Shown here piece by piece: positions 53,024 through 62,269 of a stretch of DNA of 64,000 nt (position 1 is its first letter; every line of letters begins with the position of its first letter). The notes beneath the pieces are model-generated. The model saw only the letters and a list, made by a program, of their open reading frames with translations, did not search any database and was not told the origin of the DNA. Source of the stretch: Pontibacterium sp049603715 (lineage in GTDB: Bacteria > Pseudomonadota > Gammaproteobacteria > Pseudomonadales > Balneatricaceae); assembly GCA_049603715.1 (NCBI GenBank), contig JBMYSW010000006.1:1-64000 (forward strand), written 5' to 3'. The position numbers and the translations under genes are program-made.

Positions 53024-54298
53024 ATGCTTGACCCAAAAGTCATTCGATCCAACCCTGAAGCGATTGCACAACAACTGGCAAAAAAAGGTTTTACCTTTCC
53101 TGTTGAGGCCTTTAACGCGCTAGAAGAGCAGCGTAAGGAACTCCAGGTTCAAACTGAGTCTTTGCAAAACGAGCGTAACACCCGTTCTAAAGGTATTGGT
53201 AAAGCGAAAGCTGCGGGCGAAGATATTGCGCCTTTGTTGGCCGAAGTGGCTGAATTGGGCGGTAAGCTGGATGCAGCAAAAGCCGAGTTGAGTGCGCTGC
53301 AAGATCAGCTCGACGATTTGTTAGCGGGTGTACCAAACCTTCCGGATGAGTCTGTGCCTGCGGGTGAAAGTGAAGACGACAACGTTGAGGTGCGCACTTG
53401 GGGTGAGCCTAAAGATTTAGGCTTTGAGCCAAAAGACCATGTTGAACTTGGCGAAATGGCAGGTTTGCTTGATTTTGAAGCAGCGGCAAAAATCACAGGT
53501 TCACGATTCTCAGTTATGAAGGGCAAGTTGGCCCGTCTGCACCGCGCATTGATTCAATTTATGCTCGACGTGCAAACCAACCAACACGGTTACACAGAGC
53601 TTTACGTGCCTTACATGGTTAACGCCGACTCGCTAAAAGGCACTGGCCAGTTGCCAAAGTTTGAGGAAGACTTGTTCAAGCTTCCGTTTGGCGACCGCTC
53701 TTACTACCTTATTCCAACGGCTGAAGTGCCAGTAACCAACCTTGTGCGCGACGAAATCGTTGATGCTAATGAGTTGCCGCTCAAGTTTACCAGCCACACG
53801 CCATGTTTCCGTTCAGAGGCGGGTGCCTCGGGTCGTGATACTCGTGGTTTGATTCGTCAGCACCAGTTTGAAAAAGTGGAAATGGTGCAAGTGGTTGCCG
53901 CTGATAAGTCTTGGGATGCCCTTGAAGAAATGACAGGTCATGCTGAGGCAATTTTGCAGGCGCTTGAACTACCTTACCGAGTAGTTGCTCTGTGTGGCGG
54001 CGACTTAGGCTTTAGCGCAGCAAAAACTTACGATATTGAGGTTTGGTTGCCGGCTCAAGGTAAATACCGTGAAATCTCTTCAGTCTCTAACATGACTGAC
54101 TTCCAAGCGCGTCGTATGTTGGCACGTACCCGTAACCCAGAAACCAACAAGCCTGAGCTAGTGCATACCTTAAACGGGTCAGGTTTGGCGGTAGGTCGCA
54201 CCTTGCTAGCTGTGCTCGAAAACTACCAAACCGAATCCGGTGAGGTGGTTATTCCTGAAGTGCTTCGTGGCTACATGGGTGGTGCCGAAACACTTTAA
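53024..54298 (+). CDS. serS: Seryl-tRNA synthetase
   Basis: 424 residues starting at ATG 53024 (MLDPKVIRSNPEAIAQQLA), the usual SerS N-terminus; a TTG at 53003 would add seven atypical residues. The antiparallel coiled-coil arm (about 28-105) grips the tRNA-Ser variable arm. Class II core: TAEVPVTNLVRDEIV, motif 2 CFRSEAGASGRDTRGLIRQH, motif 3 NGSGLAVGRTLLAVLEN. Terminates the ftsK-serS run. Confidence 0.98.
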   Translation: MLDPKVIRSNPEAIAQQLAKKGFTFPVEAFNALEEQRKELQVQTESLQNERNTRSKGIGKAKAAGEDIAPLLAEVAELGGKLDAAKAELSALQDQLDDLLAGVPNLPDESVPAGESEDDNVEVRTWGEPKDLGFEPKDHVELGEMAGLLDFEAAAKITGSRFSVMKGKLARLHRALIQFMLDVQTNQHGYTELYVPYMVNADSLKGTGQLPKFEEDLFKLPFGDRSYYLIPTAEVPVTNLVRDEIVDANELPLKFTSHTPCFRSEAGASGRDTRGLIRQHQFEKVEMVQVVAADKSWDALEEMTGHAEAILQALELPYRVVALCGGDLGFSAAKTYDIEVWLPAQGKYREISSVSNMTDFQARRMLARTRNPETNKPELVHTLNGSGLAVGRTLLAVLENYQTESGEVVIPEVLRGYMGGAETL

Positions 54299-54364
54299 TA
54301 AGCTGTCCGTAACACACCATTGATCTAGGTCTTTGGGTGATACGAATAACCAGCATATGATGCA

Positions 54365-54391
54365 TGAAGGCAGCTTAGGCTGCCTTTTTTA
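54365..54391 (+). terminator. Terminator of serS
   Basis: AAGGCAGC / GCTGCCTT stem with loop TTAG and a six-T tail. Confidence 0.9.
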
Positions 54392-54510
54392 TCGAGTGGC
54401 GTTTTTGTACACCAGTAGATCGAGTAGAGCATCAAGGTGCCGTTTACGAGGCCTAGTAAATCAGCCAAGTAGATAGCCAAATAGGTATTAGAGAAAGAGA
54501 GCGGGATAAA

Positions 54511-55698
54511 ATGCAGCAAGCGTATGATGTAGTCATTGTTGGCGGTGGCATGGTGGGCGCGGCGCTCGCATCAGCATTAAAAGACACAGAGCTAAGTGTG
54601 GCTGTGATCGAGCAGCATATGCCAAAGGCATACGATGCAAGCGTGCCTCATGACCTGCGTGTGTCTGCACTGAGTCACGGGTCCGAAGATTTTTTGACGG
54701 ATCTGGGCGCTTGGTCGTCTCTTGAGCGTTGGCGTGTTTGCCCCTACAAACAGATGAAGGTTTGGGAGCTAAACGAGCAATGGGGTGCGACCCTGTTTGA
54801 TGCTGACGATATTGGCGCTAGCCATTTAGGGTACATTGTCGAAAACCGCCTTATTCAGTTGGCTTTACTCGAGACCTTAGAAGGTGCTGCCAATATCTCA
54901 TTGATCAATGATTCGATTGCCAACATAGATTACCAAGCAAGCGGCAGCACCGTGACCCTGGCGCAAGGCAGTTGTTTAAAAGCTGGTTTGTTGGTCGCGG
55001 CCGATGGTGCCCAATCTCGTGCTCGAGCGGCTGCCCATATAGGCGTGCATCGTTGGGATTATGAGCAAGGTGCCATGGTGATTAATGTTACGACTGACTT
55101 TGAACAGCAGGAAATTACGTGGCAGCAGTTTACACCTGAGGGGCCGCGCGCTTTATTGCCGTTATCCGGTCAAAATGCGTCACTGGTTTGGTACGACCAC
55201 CCGGATCGATTGCGGGCGTTAATGGCGTTAGATGATGAGGCGCTCTTGGCTGCCATTGTTGCTAACTTTCCTAGTGCCTTGGGGCGACTCACGGGTATTA
55301 CAGCCAAAGGTTGGTTCCCACTGGCTCGTCAGCATGCGCAGCAGTATTACAAAGAGGGTATTGCGCTGGTGGGTGATGCTGCTCATACCATTAATCCGCT
55401 TGCGGGCCAGGGCGTGAATATCGGCTTACTGGATGCGAAGGTGCTGGCAGAGTGTTTAATTTCAGCTGTGGCCAATCAGGAAGAATTGGGCGCGACTAAA
55501 GTACTTGCTCAATATGAGAAAAAGCGTCGCCAACACAACCGTATGATGATGCAGACAATGGATCTGTTTTATAAAGCCTTTTCAAATGACCATTTACCAC
55601 TGAAGGTGCTAAGAAATGCTGCGTTAGGTGTGGCGGGTAATTTGCCATTCGCGCGCAAAGCGGCCATTCGAGTGGCGATGGGGCAAACGGTTTTTTAG
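54511..55698 (+). CDS. UbiF/UbiH-family FAD monooxygenase of ubiquinone synthesis
   Basis: 395 residues. Group A flavin hydroxylase: GxGxxG in VVIVGGGMVGAALASALK, middle DG motif AADGAQSRAR, and GDAAHTINPLAGQGVNIGLL that closes the FAD site. The HLGYIVENRLIQLALLE segment is typical of the UbiF/UbiH group. These enzymes hydroxylate the ubiquinone ring at C6 (UbiF) or C1 (UbiH); I lean to UbiF on overall similarity but cannot separate them firmly. Single gene with AGAAAGAGAGCGGG upstream. Confidence 0.85.
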   Translation: MQQAYDVVIVGGGMVGAALASALKDTELSVAVIEQHMPKAYDASVPHDLRVSALSHGSEDFLTDLGAWSSLERWRVCPYKQMKVWELNEQWGATLFDADDIGASHLGYIVENRLIQLALLETLEGAANISLINDSIANIDYQASGSTVTLAQGSCLKAGLLVAADGAQSRARAAAHIGVHRWDYEQGAMVINVTTDFEQQEITWQQFTPEGPRALLPLSGQNASLVWYDHPDRLRALMALDDEALLAAIVANFPSALGRLTGITAKGWFPLARQHAQQYYKEGIALVGDAAHTINPLAGQGVNIGLLDAKVLAECLISAVANQEELGATKVLAQYEKKRRQHNRMMMQTMDLFYKAFSNDHLPLKVLRNAALGVAGNLPFARKAAIRVAMGQTVF

Positions 55699-55760
55699 AC
55701 GATGTTTTTGGTGGTTTAGGGGTTCTGGCTGACCAATCGCAGAAGCGCTAATTAACAGAC

Positions 55761-55784
55761 AAAAAAAAGGCCCCATTGGGGCCA
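55761..55784 (-). terminator. Terminator of the phasin transcript
   Basis: Minus strand GGCCCC AAT GGGGCC followed by eight T residues, 215 bases after the phasin stop. Between them lie at least three further hairpins: GCTGATAA/TTATCAGC (near 55945-55970), GTAAC/GTTAC, and AGGGGCTT/AAGCCCCT (55856-55881). Confidence 0.88.
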
Positions 55785-55998
55785 GAAAGGGATAAAGGCT
55801 ATTGCAGCCAGAGTGGTACAGAGAGGAGCAGAAAGCTCCCGAGGAGTGCTCGTTGCAGGGGCTTTTTTAGAGAAAGCCCCTTTGCTCAAGCGAAACGTCC
55901 CTGTAACGACAACTCGCTGTTACGCTTAAGCATTTAAATAGCGGTGCTGATAAGCGGTGATTGTTATCAGCGTTTTAGCCCTTTGATTCATAACATCC

Positions 55999-56508
55999 TT
56001 ACTCAGCAGCAGCCTTGGCAGGGGCTTTTTTGGCTGGTGCCTTACGTGGCGCTGCAGCTTTCGCTGGCGCTTTTTTCGCCGGTGCAGGCGCAGGTGCCTC
56101 AACAGAAGCGGCGGCATCGGTCATGTATTTGTTTGCAGCTTCGGTCAAGTCGTTAATGTACTTACTTACCTCTGCAAAGTAGTCAGCGCTGCCAACTTCT
56201 TCTAGGCTCTTTTCGATGATGGCAGAAATCTTTTCCTGCGCTTCGCTAATGGCTGCCATTTCTTCTTCGGCAACTGAAGTCATTTTTGACTCGAGGGTTT
56301 TAGCGTAGGCGAGTTGGAACTCCATAAGCGCTTTTGGATCTTTCACTTCGGTTAGCGCTTTAAGCTGCTCTACCGAAGAGTTAACGAAGTCAGTGAAGTA
56401 CTCAGACTGCAAGGTGAAAATCTTTTCAGCCGCGGTTTTGTTGATTTCAGACATTGTCATGAATGGCTGCATTTTTTCCTTCATTTCTTTCATCAAATCT
56501 TCGTACAT
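55999..56508 (-). CDS. Phasin family protein with Ala/Pro/Lys-rich tail
   Basis: 169 residues from ATG 56508 (AAAGG 8 bases upstream). Residues 1-115 form the amphipathic helical phasin domain: NKTAAEKIFTLQSEYFTDFV, LKALTEVKDPKALMEFQ and AYAKTLESKMTSVAEEEMAA. Residues about 120-169 are repeats of the type APAKKAPAKAAA, like the histone-H1-like tail of PhaF, which binds DNA. Phasins coat polyhydroxyalkanoate granules; the tail could tie granules to the nucleoid. The PhaJ-like hydratase at 25309 fits the same pathway. Confidence 0.9.
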   Translation of the reverse strand: MYEDLMKEMKEKMQPFMTMSEINKTAAEKIFTLQSEYFTDFVNSSVEQLKALTEVKDPKALMEFQLAYAKTLESKMTSVAEEEMAAISEAQEKISAIIEKSLEEVGSADYFAEVSKYINDLTEAANKYMTDAAASVEAPAPAPAKKAPAKAAAPRKAPAKKAPAKAAAE

Positions 56509-56600
56509 GGTTGCCACCTTTGTGTAAGCACTTTGCTTGATAAGTTTGTGTTTCCTCGTTGCTTAGCCCTTGGCTTGTACCGCTGTTTCTCAAGCCTTTG

Positions 56601-56674
56601 TGCGCTGCAGCATTTGATTTCAATATAGTGAACAAAAAGTAGCCTGTCAATGGTTTTTTGCTGCAGTGCAAAAA
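56601..56674 (-). promoter_or_regulatory. Phasin promoter with flanking GCTGCA operator candidates
   Basis: On the minus strand TTGACA (plus 56645-56650) and TATATT (plus 56622-56627) are 17 bases apart, a near-consensus sigma-70 promoter. It is flanked by TGCGCTGCAGCA (56601-56612, near +10) and TTGCTGCAGTGCAA (56659-56672, just above -35); a third related site, TTGCGCTGCAATGC, starts at 56768. TGC-rich sites of this kind are bound by the PHA-responsive repressor PhaR in other proteobacteria; that identity is inference. The rest of 56509-56973 is AT-rich without a gene. Confidence 0.6.
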
Positions 56675-57009
56675 GATAGATATTTGGGGATTTTTCCTCT
56701 AACTCATTGAAATATATGTTGAGTTTAGAGGCTGTATATATCTTATTGAATAATCGCTAAAAATATTTTGCGCTGCAATGCTTGTTTCTTTTTGTGAAGT
56801 AGTCGTGTTTTTGTAGGGGGTTTGAAAGGGGATTAGCAAAATGAAGAAAATAGCGCTGATAACCGCTAAGGGTTTGATGTAGAATCGATTTAATACACGA
56901 CAATACATTTATAAGGCTGCTGTACGGCAATAAAAGACTAAACCTCTAGGGTTTTTAAGTACGTATAGCCAGAATGAGTCGAGAGTTTTTACTTTTACAG
57001 GAGAACGGC

Positions 57010-59922
57010 ATGGCGTCAGCTCAGTGTGCGAAAGGTTTTGAGTTTGTTAAATCACAAGAAATAGCAGCCCTAGGTATCGAAGTGGCTGAATATGTCCATT
57101 CGCAAACCGGCGCGCTTCATTACCATATAGCATCAGATAATACAGAAAACGTATTTTTGGTGTCTTTTCGTACCGTGCCCACAGATTCCACGGGTGTTGC
57201 CCATATCCTAGAGCACTCTGTGCTGTGCGGCAGTGAAAAGTACCCAGTGCGCGACCCTTTCTTTATGATGACACGTCGCTCTCTTAATACCTTTATGAAC
57301 GCGATGACCAGTAGCGACTGGACGGCGTACCCCTTTGCTAGCCAAAACAAAAAAGACTTTTTTAACCTCATGGATGTGTATTTAGATGCGACCTTCTTTA
57401 GTCGCCTTGATCCATTAGATTTTGCCCAAGAGGGGCATCGTATTGAGTTTGAAAAAGAGGGCGATGTTAACTCCGACCTAGTCTACAAAGGGGTGGTGTT
57501 TAACGAGATGAAAGGCGCGATGAGCTCGCCGATCTCGATGCTATGGCAGGCCTTCTCGTCTTACCTATTTCCAACGTCTACCTATCACTACAACAGTGGT
57601 GGTGAGCCGGTAAATATTCCCGACCTTAGCTACGATGAGCTAATGGCGTTTTACAAAAAGCATTACCACCCAAGCAATGCTGTCTTTATGACCTTTGGCG
57701 ACATTCCGGTGGAAGAGCTGCAGGCGCGTATGGACACCCAAGCCTTGAGCCGTTTTGAGAAGGCGCAAGAAGAGGTGTCAGTTTCTGATGAGAAGCCGTT
57801 GTTTGCACCGTTACGTGTTCAAGAGTCGTACCCGCTAGAACAGGACGACCTCTCAGAGAAAACTCACCATGTTATGGGTTGGCTGCTGGGCCACTCTACA
57901 GATTTAGAAGCCTCTCTTGAGGCCGAGTTATTAGAGCAGGTGCTTTTTGATAATAGTGGCTCGCCGCTGCGTCGTGCCTTAGAGAACACCGATTTAGGTA
58001 CCTCTGTTTCGCCTTTGTGTGGTTTGGAGTCGTCTAATCGCCAAATGAGCTTTGTGTGCGGTATTGAAGGCAGTGAGCCAGAGCGCGCCGATGCTTTCGA
58101 GGCGTTAGTTCTGTCGGTGCTTGAGGAGGTCGCGGAAAAGGGCGTAGATAAAGAAGCCCTTGATGCCCAGCTTTATCAGCTAGAGCTTGATCAGCGCGAA
58201 CTATCGGCAGGTCATCAGCCCTATGGTTTGAGTCTGCTAGTGGGCGCCATGCCAACAGCGATTCACCGCGGTGATACATTGTCTGCGTTTGATACAGACT
58301 CTGCCTTGGTTCGCTTGCGTGAAAAGTGCGAGCAGCCAGACTTTATTCAAAACTTGGTTAAGCGCCTATTGCTTGAGAATAATCACCGCGTACGCCTGAC
58401 GATGTCGCCAGACAGCGAGCTTAATAGCCGTAAAGATGCGTTTGAAAAGGCGCGTTTGGCCGACATTAAAGCGCAAATGAGCGATGCCGACAAAGCTGCG
58501 GTACTGGAAAAGGCGGAAGCCTTGGCGCAGCGCCAAGCAGCAACCGATGACCCAGACATTTTGCCGAAGGTTACTTTGGCCGACGTGCCGAGTGATTTGC
58601 CGATAAAAGAGTACGAAGTGCTTGGCAGCAAAAACAAAATTACCTTTTACCCAGCGGGAACCAATGGCCTTGTTTATCAAAGCATTTGGGTTCAAATTCC
58701 TGAGCTTGAGGTGGAGCAGTTAGATATTCTAGAGCTTTACGGCTTCTTGTTAACTGAGCTTGGCTTTGGTGAGCTAGATTACACTCAAGCCCAGCAACGA
58801 CAGGCGGGTATTTTTGGCTCGTTTAACGCCCACCATTCGGTGACGGCAACCACGGGTGATATTCAAACCTTAGATGCTAACTTCTGTGTGTCGTCGTCGG
58901 CCCTTGCTTCTAAGCGACAAGACGCCCTTGAGCACATTTATAACACGCTTAACAGTATTCGCTTTGACGAAATCGATCGCATCAAAGAGATCGTAACCCA
59001 AGCGCGTACTCGCTCTGAGTCTAACCTCACGGGGTCTGGTCACTACTATGCAATGGTGGCAGCTGTATCAAAAATGAGCCCAATGGGGGCTTACAGCCAG
59101 CGTTACCTGGGCTTAGGTAAAGTGGCTTTGCTGCGAGCAATGGAAGAAAAGCTCGCCACCGAAGAAGGGCAAGCTGAGGTAATGGAGCGCTTAGCGCAAT
59201 TGCATAGCAAAATTATGGCGTCGCCTCGCCAGCATCTTGTGGTTGCTGAGGCGGAGCGCAAAGACGAGTGTATTAATGCACTTGAGGCGCTATGGCAGCC
59301 TGCGGCTCAGGACTCTGTTGTGGCCTTTAATTTGCCGTCGGTCCGTGAGCATGTGAAGCAAGCTTGGACGACCAGCACACCAGTAAGCTACTGTGCCATG
59401 GCGATTGAAACCGTATGCTCTGACCACGAAGACAACGCTGCATTAATTGTCTTGGGCGAGTTTTTGCAAAACGGCTTCCTGCACCGTGCAGTGCGAGAGC
59501 AGGGCGGTGCCTACGGTGCTGGCGCGATGCAAGACAGCCAAAACGCAGCATTCCGCTTCTACTCTTACCGCGATCCGCGTTTAGAAGAAACCCTAGACGA
59601 CTTTAAAGCGTCGATTACTTGGTTGCTAGAAAAAGATCATGATAATCAAGCGCTTGAAGAAGCTATTTTAAGTGTGGTGTCATCTTTGGATAAGCCGAGT
59701 GTGCCTCACGGCGAAGCCATTGCAGACTTTAAGCAACGCCTAACAGGGCGTGACGTGGCTCGTCGCCAGCGTCATCGTCAACGTATTTTAGAAGTTACGA
59801 TCGACGACCTAAAACGTGTTGCGAACACCTACTTGGCTGATAAGCCTGTGTCTGTGGGTGTACTCACAAACGATAAATTGGCAAGTGCCCTAAGCAGTGA
59901 TTACGAGGTGATTAAGGTTTAA
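57010..59922 (+). CDS. M16C-family zinc metalloprotease (presequence-protease/PreP-like)
   Basis: 970 residues from ATG 57010, preceded by AGGAG; an ATG at 56974 is less well placed. The inverted zinc motif HxxEH is GVAHILEHSVLCGSEKYPVRD split as AHILEHSVLCGS (residues about 76-87), with the distal Glu in YKGVVFNEMKGAM. Four homologous alpha/beta domains form two halves joined by a linker, as in PreP, a clam-shell chamber that degrades short unfolded peptides. It has no signal peptide, so it is probably cytosolic. Confidence 0.92.
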   Translation: MASAQCAKGFEFVKSQEIAALGIEVAEYVHSQTGALHYHIASDNTENVFLVSFRTVPTDSTGVAHILEHSVLCGSEKYPVRDPFFMMTRRSLNTFMNAMTSSDWTAYPFASQNKKDFFNLMDVYLDATFFSRLDPLDFAQEGHRIEFEKEGDVNSDLVYKGVVFNEMKGAMSSPISMLWQAFSSYLFPTSTYHYNSGGEPVNIPDLSYDELMAFYKKHYHPSNAVFMTFGDIPVEELQARMDTQALSRFEKAQEEVSVSDEKPLFAPLRVQESYPLEQDDLSEKTHHVMGWLLGHSTDLEASLEAELLEQVLFDNSGSPLRRALENTDLGTSVSPLCGLESSNRQMSFVCGIEGSEPERADAFEALVLSVLEEVAEKGVDKEALDAQLYQLELDQRELSAGHQPYGLSLLVGAMPTAIHRGDTLSAFDTDSALVRLREKCEQPDFIQNLVKRLLLENNHRVRLTMSPDSELNSRKDAFEKARLADIKAQMSDADKAAVLEKAEALAQRQAATDDPDILPKVTLADVPSDLPIKEYEVLGSKNKITFYPAGTNGLVYQSIWVQIPELEVEQLDILELYGFLLTELGFGELDYTQAQQRQAGIFGSFNAHHSVTATTGDIQTLDANFCVSSSALASKRQDALEHIYNTLNSIRFDEIDRIKEIVTQARTRSESNLTGSGHYYAMVAAVSKMSPMGAYSQRYLGLGKVALLRAMEEKLATEEGQAEVMERLAQLHSKIMASPRQHLVVAEAERKDECINALEALWQPAAQDSVVAFNLPSVREHVKQAWTTSTPVSYCAMAIETVCSDHEDNAALIVLGEFLQNGFLHRAVREQGGAYGAGAMQDSQNAAFRFYSYRDPRLEETLDDFKASITWLLEKDHDNQALEEAILSVVSSLDKPSVPHGEAIADFKQRLTGRDVARRQRHRQRILEVTIDDLKRVANTYLADKPVSVGVLTNDKLASALSSDYEVIKV

Positions 59923-59988
59923 GGCGTTATCACCACACGCGCTGCGGTGATTGCAGTGCGTGTGGTCTACCAAAGGAATTATCCTAAC

Positions 59989-60900
59989 TTGGAACAAGAC
60001 ACTCGCGCCGCGCGGCCCTGGCGTACACTCATTCCCCTCGGAATGGTCGCACCCTTACTTATCATTGCCTCTGAAGCTTTTTTGGTTTTGTCGGGCACAT
60101 TAGTTAAATGGGCCTCTGAGTCCTTACCTTCGCTACAAATCGTATTTGGTCGCAACGCCTTGGCGTTAGCGATTTTACTGCCTTGGGTTATTTATAAGTC
60201 GATACCTGTACTCAAAACCCAAGTACTACACCTGCATTTTATGCGCGCTTTTGTGGGTGTGAGTGCTATGTCGTGTATGTTTTATGCGTGGGGTCATTTG
60301 CCCTTGGCGCAAGCGGCTTTGTTTAAGCAAACGGCACCGTTCTTTGTACCTTTTATCGCCTTCTTTTGGTTAGGTGAGCAGGTGAGTCGCGTCACCAAAC
60401 TGGCTATACTGGTAGGTTTTGTGGGTGTGGTGATGGTGCTTAACCCTGCACAGGGTGAAGTCAATATGGCGGCGTTTGTGGCGCTTTTAGGCGCGTCTTT
60501 AGGAGCGCTGGCCAAGGTTACGATTCGCCGAATGCATGTGTCTGAGTCCACCCAAACCATCGTGTTTTACTTTGCGCTATTTAGCACCTTAATTATGCTG
60601 CTGCCTGCGCTATATGTTTGGCAACCGATGACTTTAGCCGACTGGGCGCTGCTCAGTACCATTGCGCTTACCTCGACCATCGCCCAGCTGCTTTTGAGTA
60701 AAGCCTACGGAATGGAAAAAGCAGGCGTGCTTGCGCCTTTTACCTATTCATCGGTCGTTATCGCGGCGGTACTAGGGTGGGTATTTTGGTCTGAGTCGTT
60801 GGGCTGGATTCAGTGGCTAGGTATGTTGGTTATCGCATTTGGAGGCTTGGCCGCTTCTAATGCATTGCCGTTTAAGCGCTGGCGTAAGGTGTCACGTTAA
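59989..60900 (+). CDS. EamA (DMT superfamily) transporter
   Basis: About 303 residues with ten membrane helices in two EamA repeats (about 20-150 and 160-290). Repeat hallmarks: ALFKQTAPFFVPFIAFFWLGE before the end of the first repeat (AALFKQTAPFFVPFIAFFWL) and FTYSSVVIAAVLGWVFWSES in the second. Substrate is unknown; the family exports amino acids and other metabolites. TTG 59989 follows AAAGGA at 11 bases; a start further upstream is possible. It follows the protease gene by 66 bp. Confidence 0.88.
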   Translation: MEQDTRAARPWRTLIPLGMVAPLLIIASEAFLVLSGTLVKWASESLPSLQIVFGRNALALAILLPWVIYKSIPVLKTQVLHLHFMRAFVGVSAMSCMFYAWGHLPLAQAALFKQTAPFFVPFIAFFWLGEQVSRVTKLAILVGFVGVVMVLNPAQGEVNMAAFVALLGASLGALAKVTIRRMHVSESTQTIVFYFALFSTLIMLLPALYVWQPMTLADWALLSTIALTSTIAQLLLSKAYGMEKAGVLAPFTYSSVVIAAVLGWVFWSESLGWIQWLGMLVIAFGGLAASNALPFKRWRKVSR

Positions 60901-60974
60901 TGCGGTTTTAGCTGTGTGGTAGGTGGTTGGCGACTCGCAAGGGCCAGTCGCTAACCAAAATAGAGCCTTAGTGC

Positions 60975-61817
60975 TTAGTTACCAAATACCGTTTTGAGGA
61001 TATCTGACGTGCGAGCGCTTGGGTTTTCGCGAATTTGCGCTTCTTCTTTGGCAAGCAGCGTAAACAGGCCGTTTACAGCACCTTGGGTAACGTGGGATTC
61101 AAGAGACGCATCGCCCAGTACCTTGTTAATGTAAGGCACTTTTTTGGCTTCGGTAATGAGTTGGTTGTAATAGCGGGTAACGCCAACCGACTCCATAGAC
61201 TCGTGCACTAAGGGCGACATCATGTTGGTTAACTGGCCAGAGGTTTTGTCTTTAAAGTAACTGGTCGCCGCGTTTTCGCCGCCTTGATACACCGAGACAG
61301 CATCGTTAAAAGTCATGTCACTGATTGCGCCCACCACAATATCTGTGGCTTGGGGGATAGCTTTTTCTGCTGCACGGTTCATACTTGACTCAAAGGCCTC
61401 TAATTGACTGCCTAGGCCATATTTACGCAATAGGCCTGATACCTTTTCGATATTGTCTGGCAGAGGGATTTTAACTTCGTTGTTGCCAAGGTAACCATTT
61501 TCTTGGCTAAGCGTTGTGATAGAACGCTTGGCGCCTACCTTCAAGGCTTCGTAGAGGCCGTTGATAATGGTGTCTGTACTTAATGATGAGGCCAACTGAG
61601 TTGTGCTTTCGTCGGGTGTGCCAAGCTTTTCTTCAATCGCTGCTTTGCCTTCAGACTCTATTTTTTTGAGAAAGTCACCAAAGCCAGCGTGGCTGGGTGT
61701 ACTCAGACTTGCTGCTAATAAGGCGGCAGTAAGCAAGATGCTCGCCTTAGGCTGAAGTGATTTTGACTTGATTGGCGTGCTTAGGCGTTTATTGGGTGTT
61801 GAGTGGCTCAATTCCAT
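60975..61817 (-). CDS. DUF4197 exported protein
   Basis: 280 residues. A long basic N-terminal region precedes a signal peptide (SILLTAALLAASLSTPSHA, cleavage about residue 44). The mature protein is helical with GFGDFLKKIESEG, INGLYEALKVGAKRSI, KIPLPDNIEKVSGLLRKYG and a TVFGN end, all typical of DUF4197. Periplasmic, function unknown. GGAG lies 5 bases before ATG 61817. Confidence 0.88.
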   Translation of the reverse strand: MELSHSTPNKRLSTPIKSKSLQPKASILLTAALLAASLSTPSHAGFGDFLKKIESEGKAAIEEKLGTPDESTTQLASSLSTDTIINGLYEALKVGAKRSITTLSQENGYLGNNEVKIPLPDNIEKVSGLLRKYGLGSQLEAFESSMNRAAEKAIPQATDIVVGAISDMTFNDAVSVYQGGENAATSYFKDKTSGQLTNMMSPLVHESMESVGVTRYYNQLITEAKKVPYINKVLGDASLESHVTQGAVNGLFTLLAKEEAQIRENPSARTSDILKTVFGN

Positions 61818-62269
61818 GGGGGCTCCACAAACAAGGTTCTAGAGTGACGGCGGCCTAAATAGATATGACTAGATAGGTATGAATGTTGTAAATATTCGCC
61901 GCCCTAAAGGTGTTCTCATAGTAAGTTAATCAGACAAGAGCGTCGAGTTTAGGTTTGCCGTTAGTAGGTCAAAGTATTTGTATTTTGGGTAAGTGCGACC
62001 AAAGTGCCACGTAATTAGCGCCATCTTAGGATGGCTGTTTTTGCGCGCTTACCATTAGCATGAAGTGTGAAAAACGCACTCGTTATCTGCCCGCTTTCTC
62101 TTTTAAGGGATGAGGGCGCTGCCTATGCCCACGTTTATTCTGGGTAGTGAGGCTCTTCGTTGAGTCTCTGTTTTGTATCTAAGTTATGTGCAGCAATCGA
62201 TAACCGTCGTTTTACAGGGTGTGTTTGTGACTTCATGGGTGCCAGTTTTTTATGTTAGAGGGTCATTCA
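61818..62269. other. Intergenic region before ndh
   Basis: About 450 bp between divergent genes. I see short inverted repeats (for example GCGGCG near 61850 with CGCCGC near 61890, arms enclosing AT-rich sequence) and no ORF or RNA gene I can support. It must hold both promoters. Confidence 0.5.

Noticed and set aside
54325..54519. 64-codon hydrophobic minus-strand frame between serS and the ubi hydroxylase gene
   Set aside because: It runs straight through the serS terminator hairpin and overlaps the next gene's start; composition reflects AT-rich spacer.
56699..56908. 69-codon minus-strand frame upstream of the phasin gene
   Set aside because: Very AT-rich spacer, no start signals; looks like chance.
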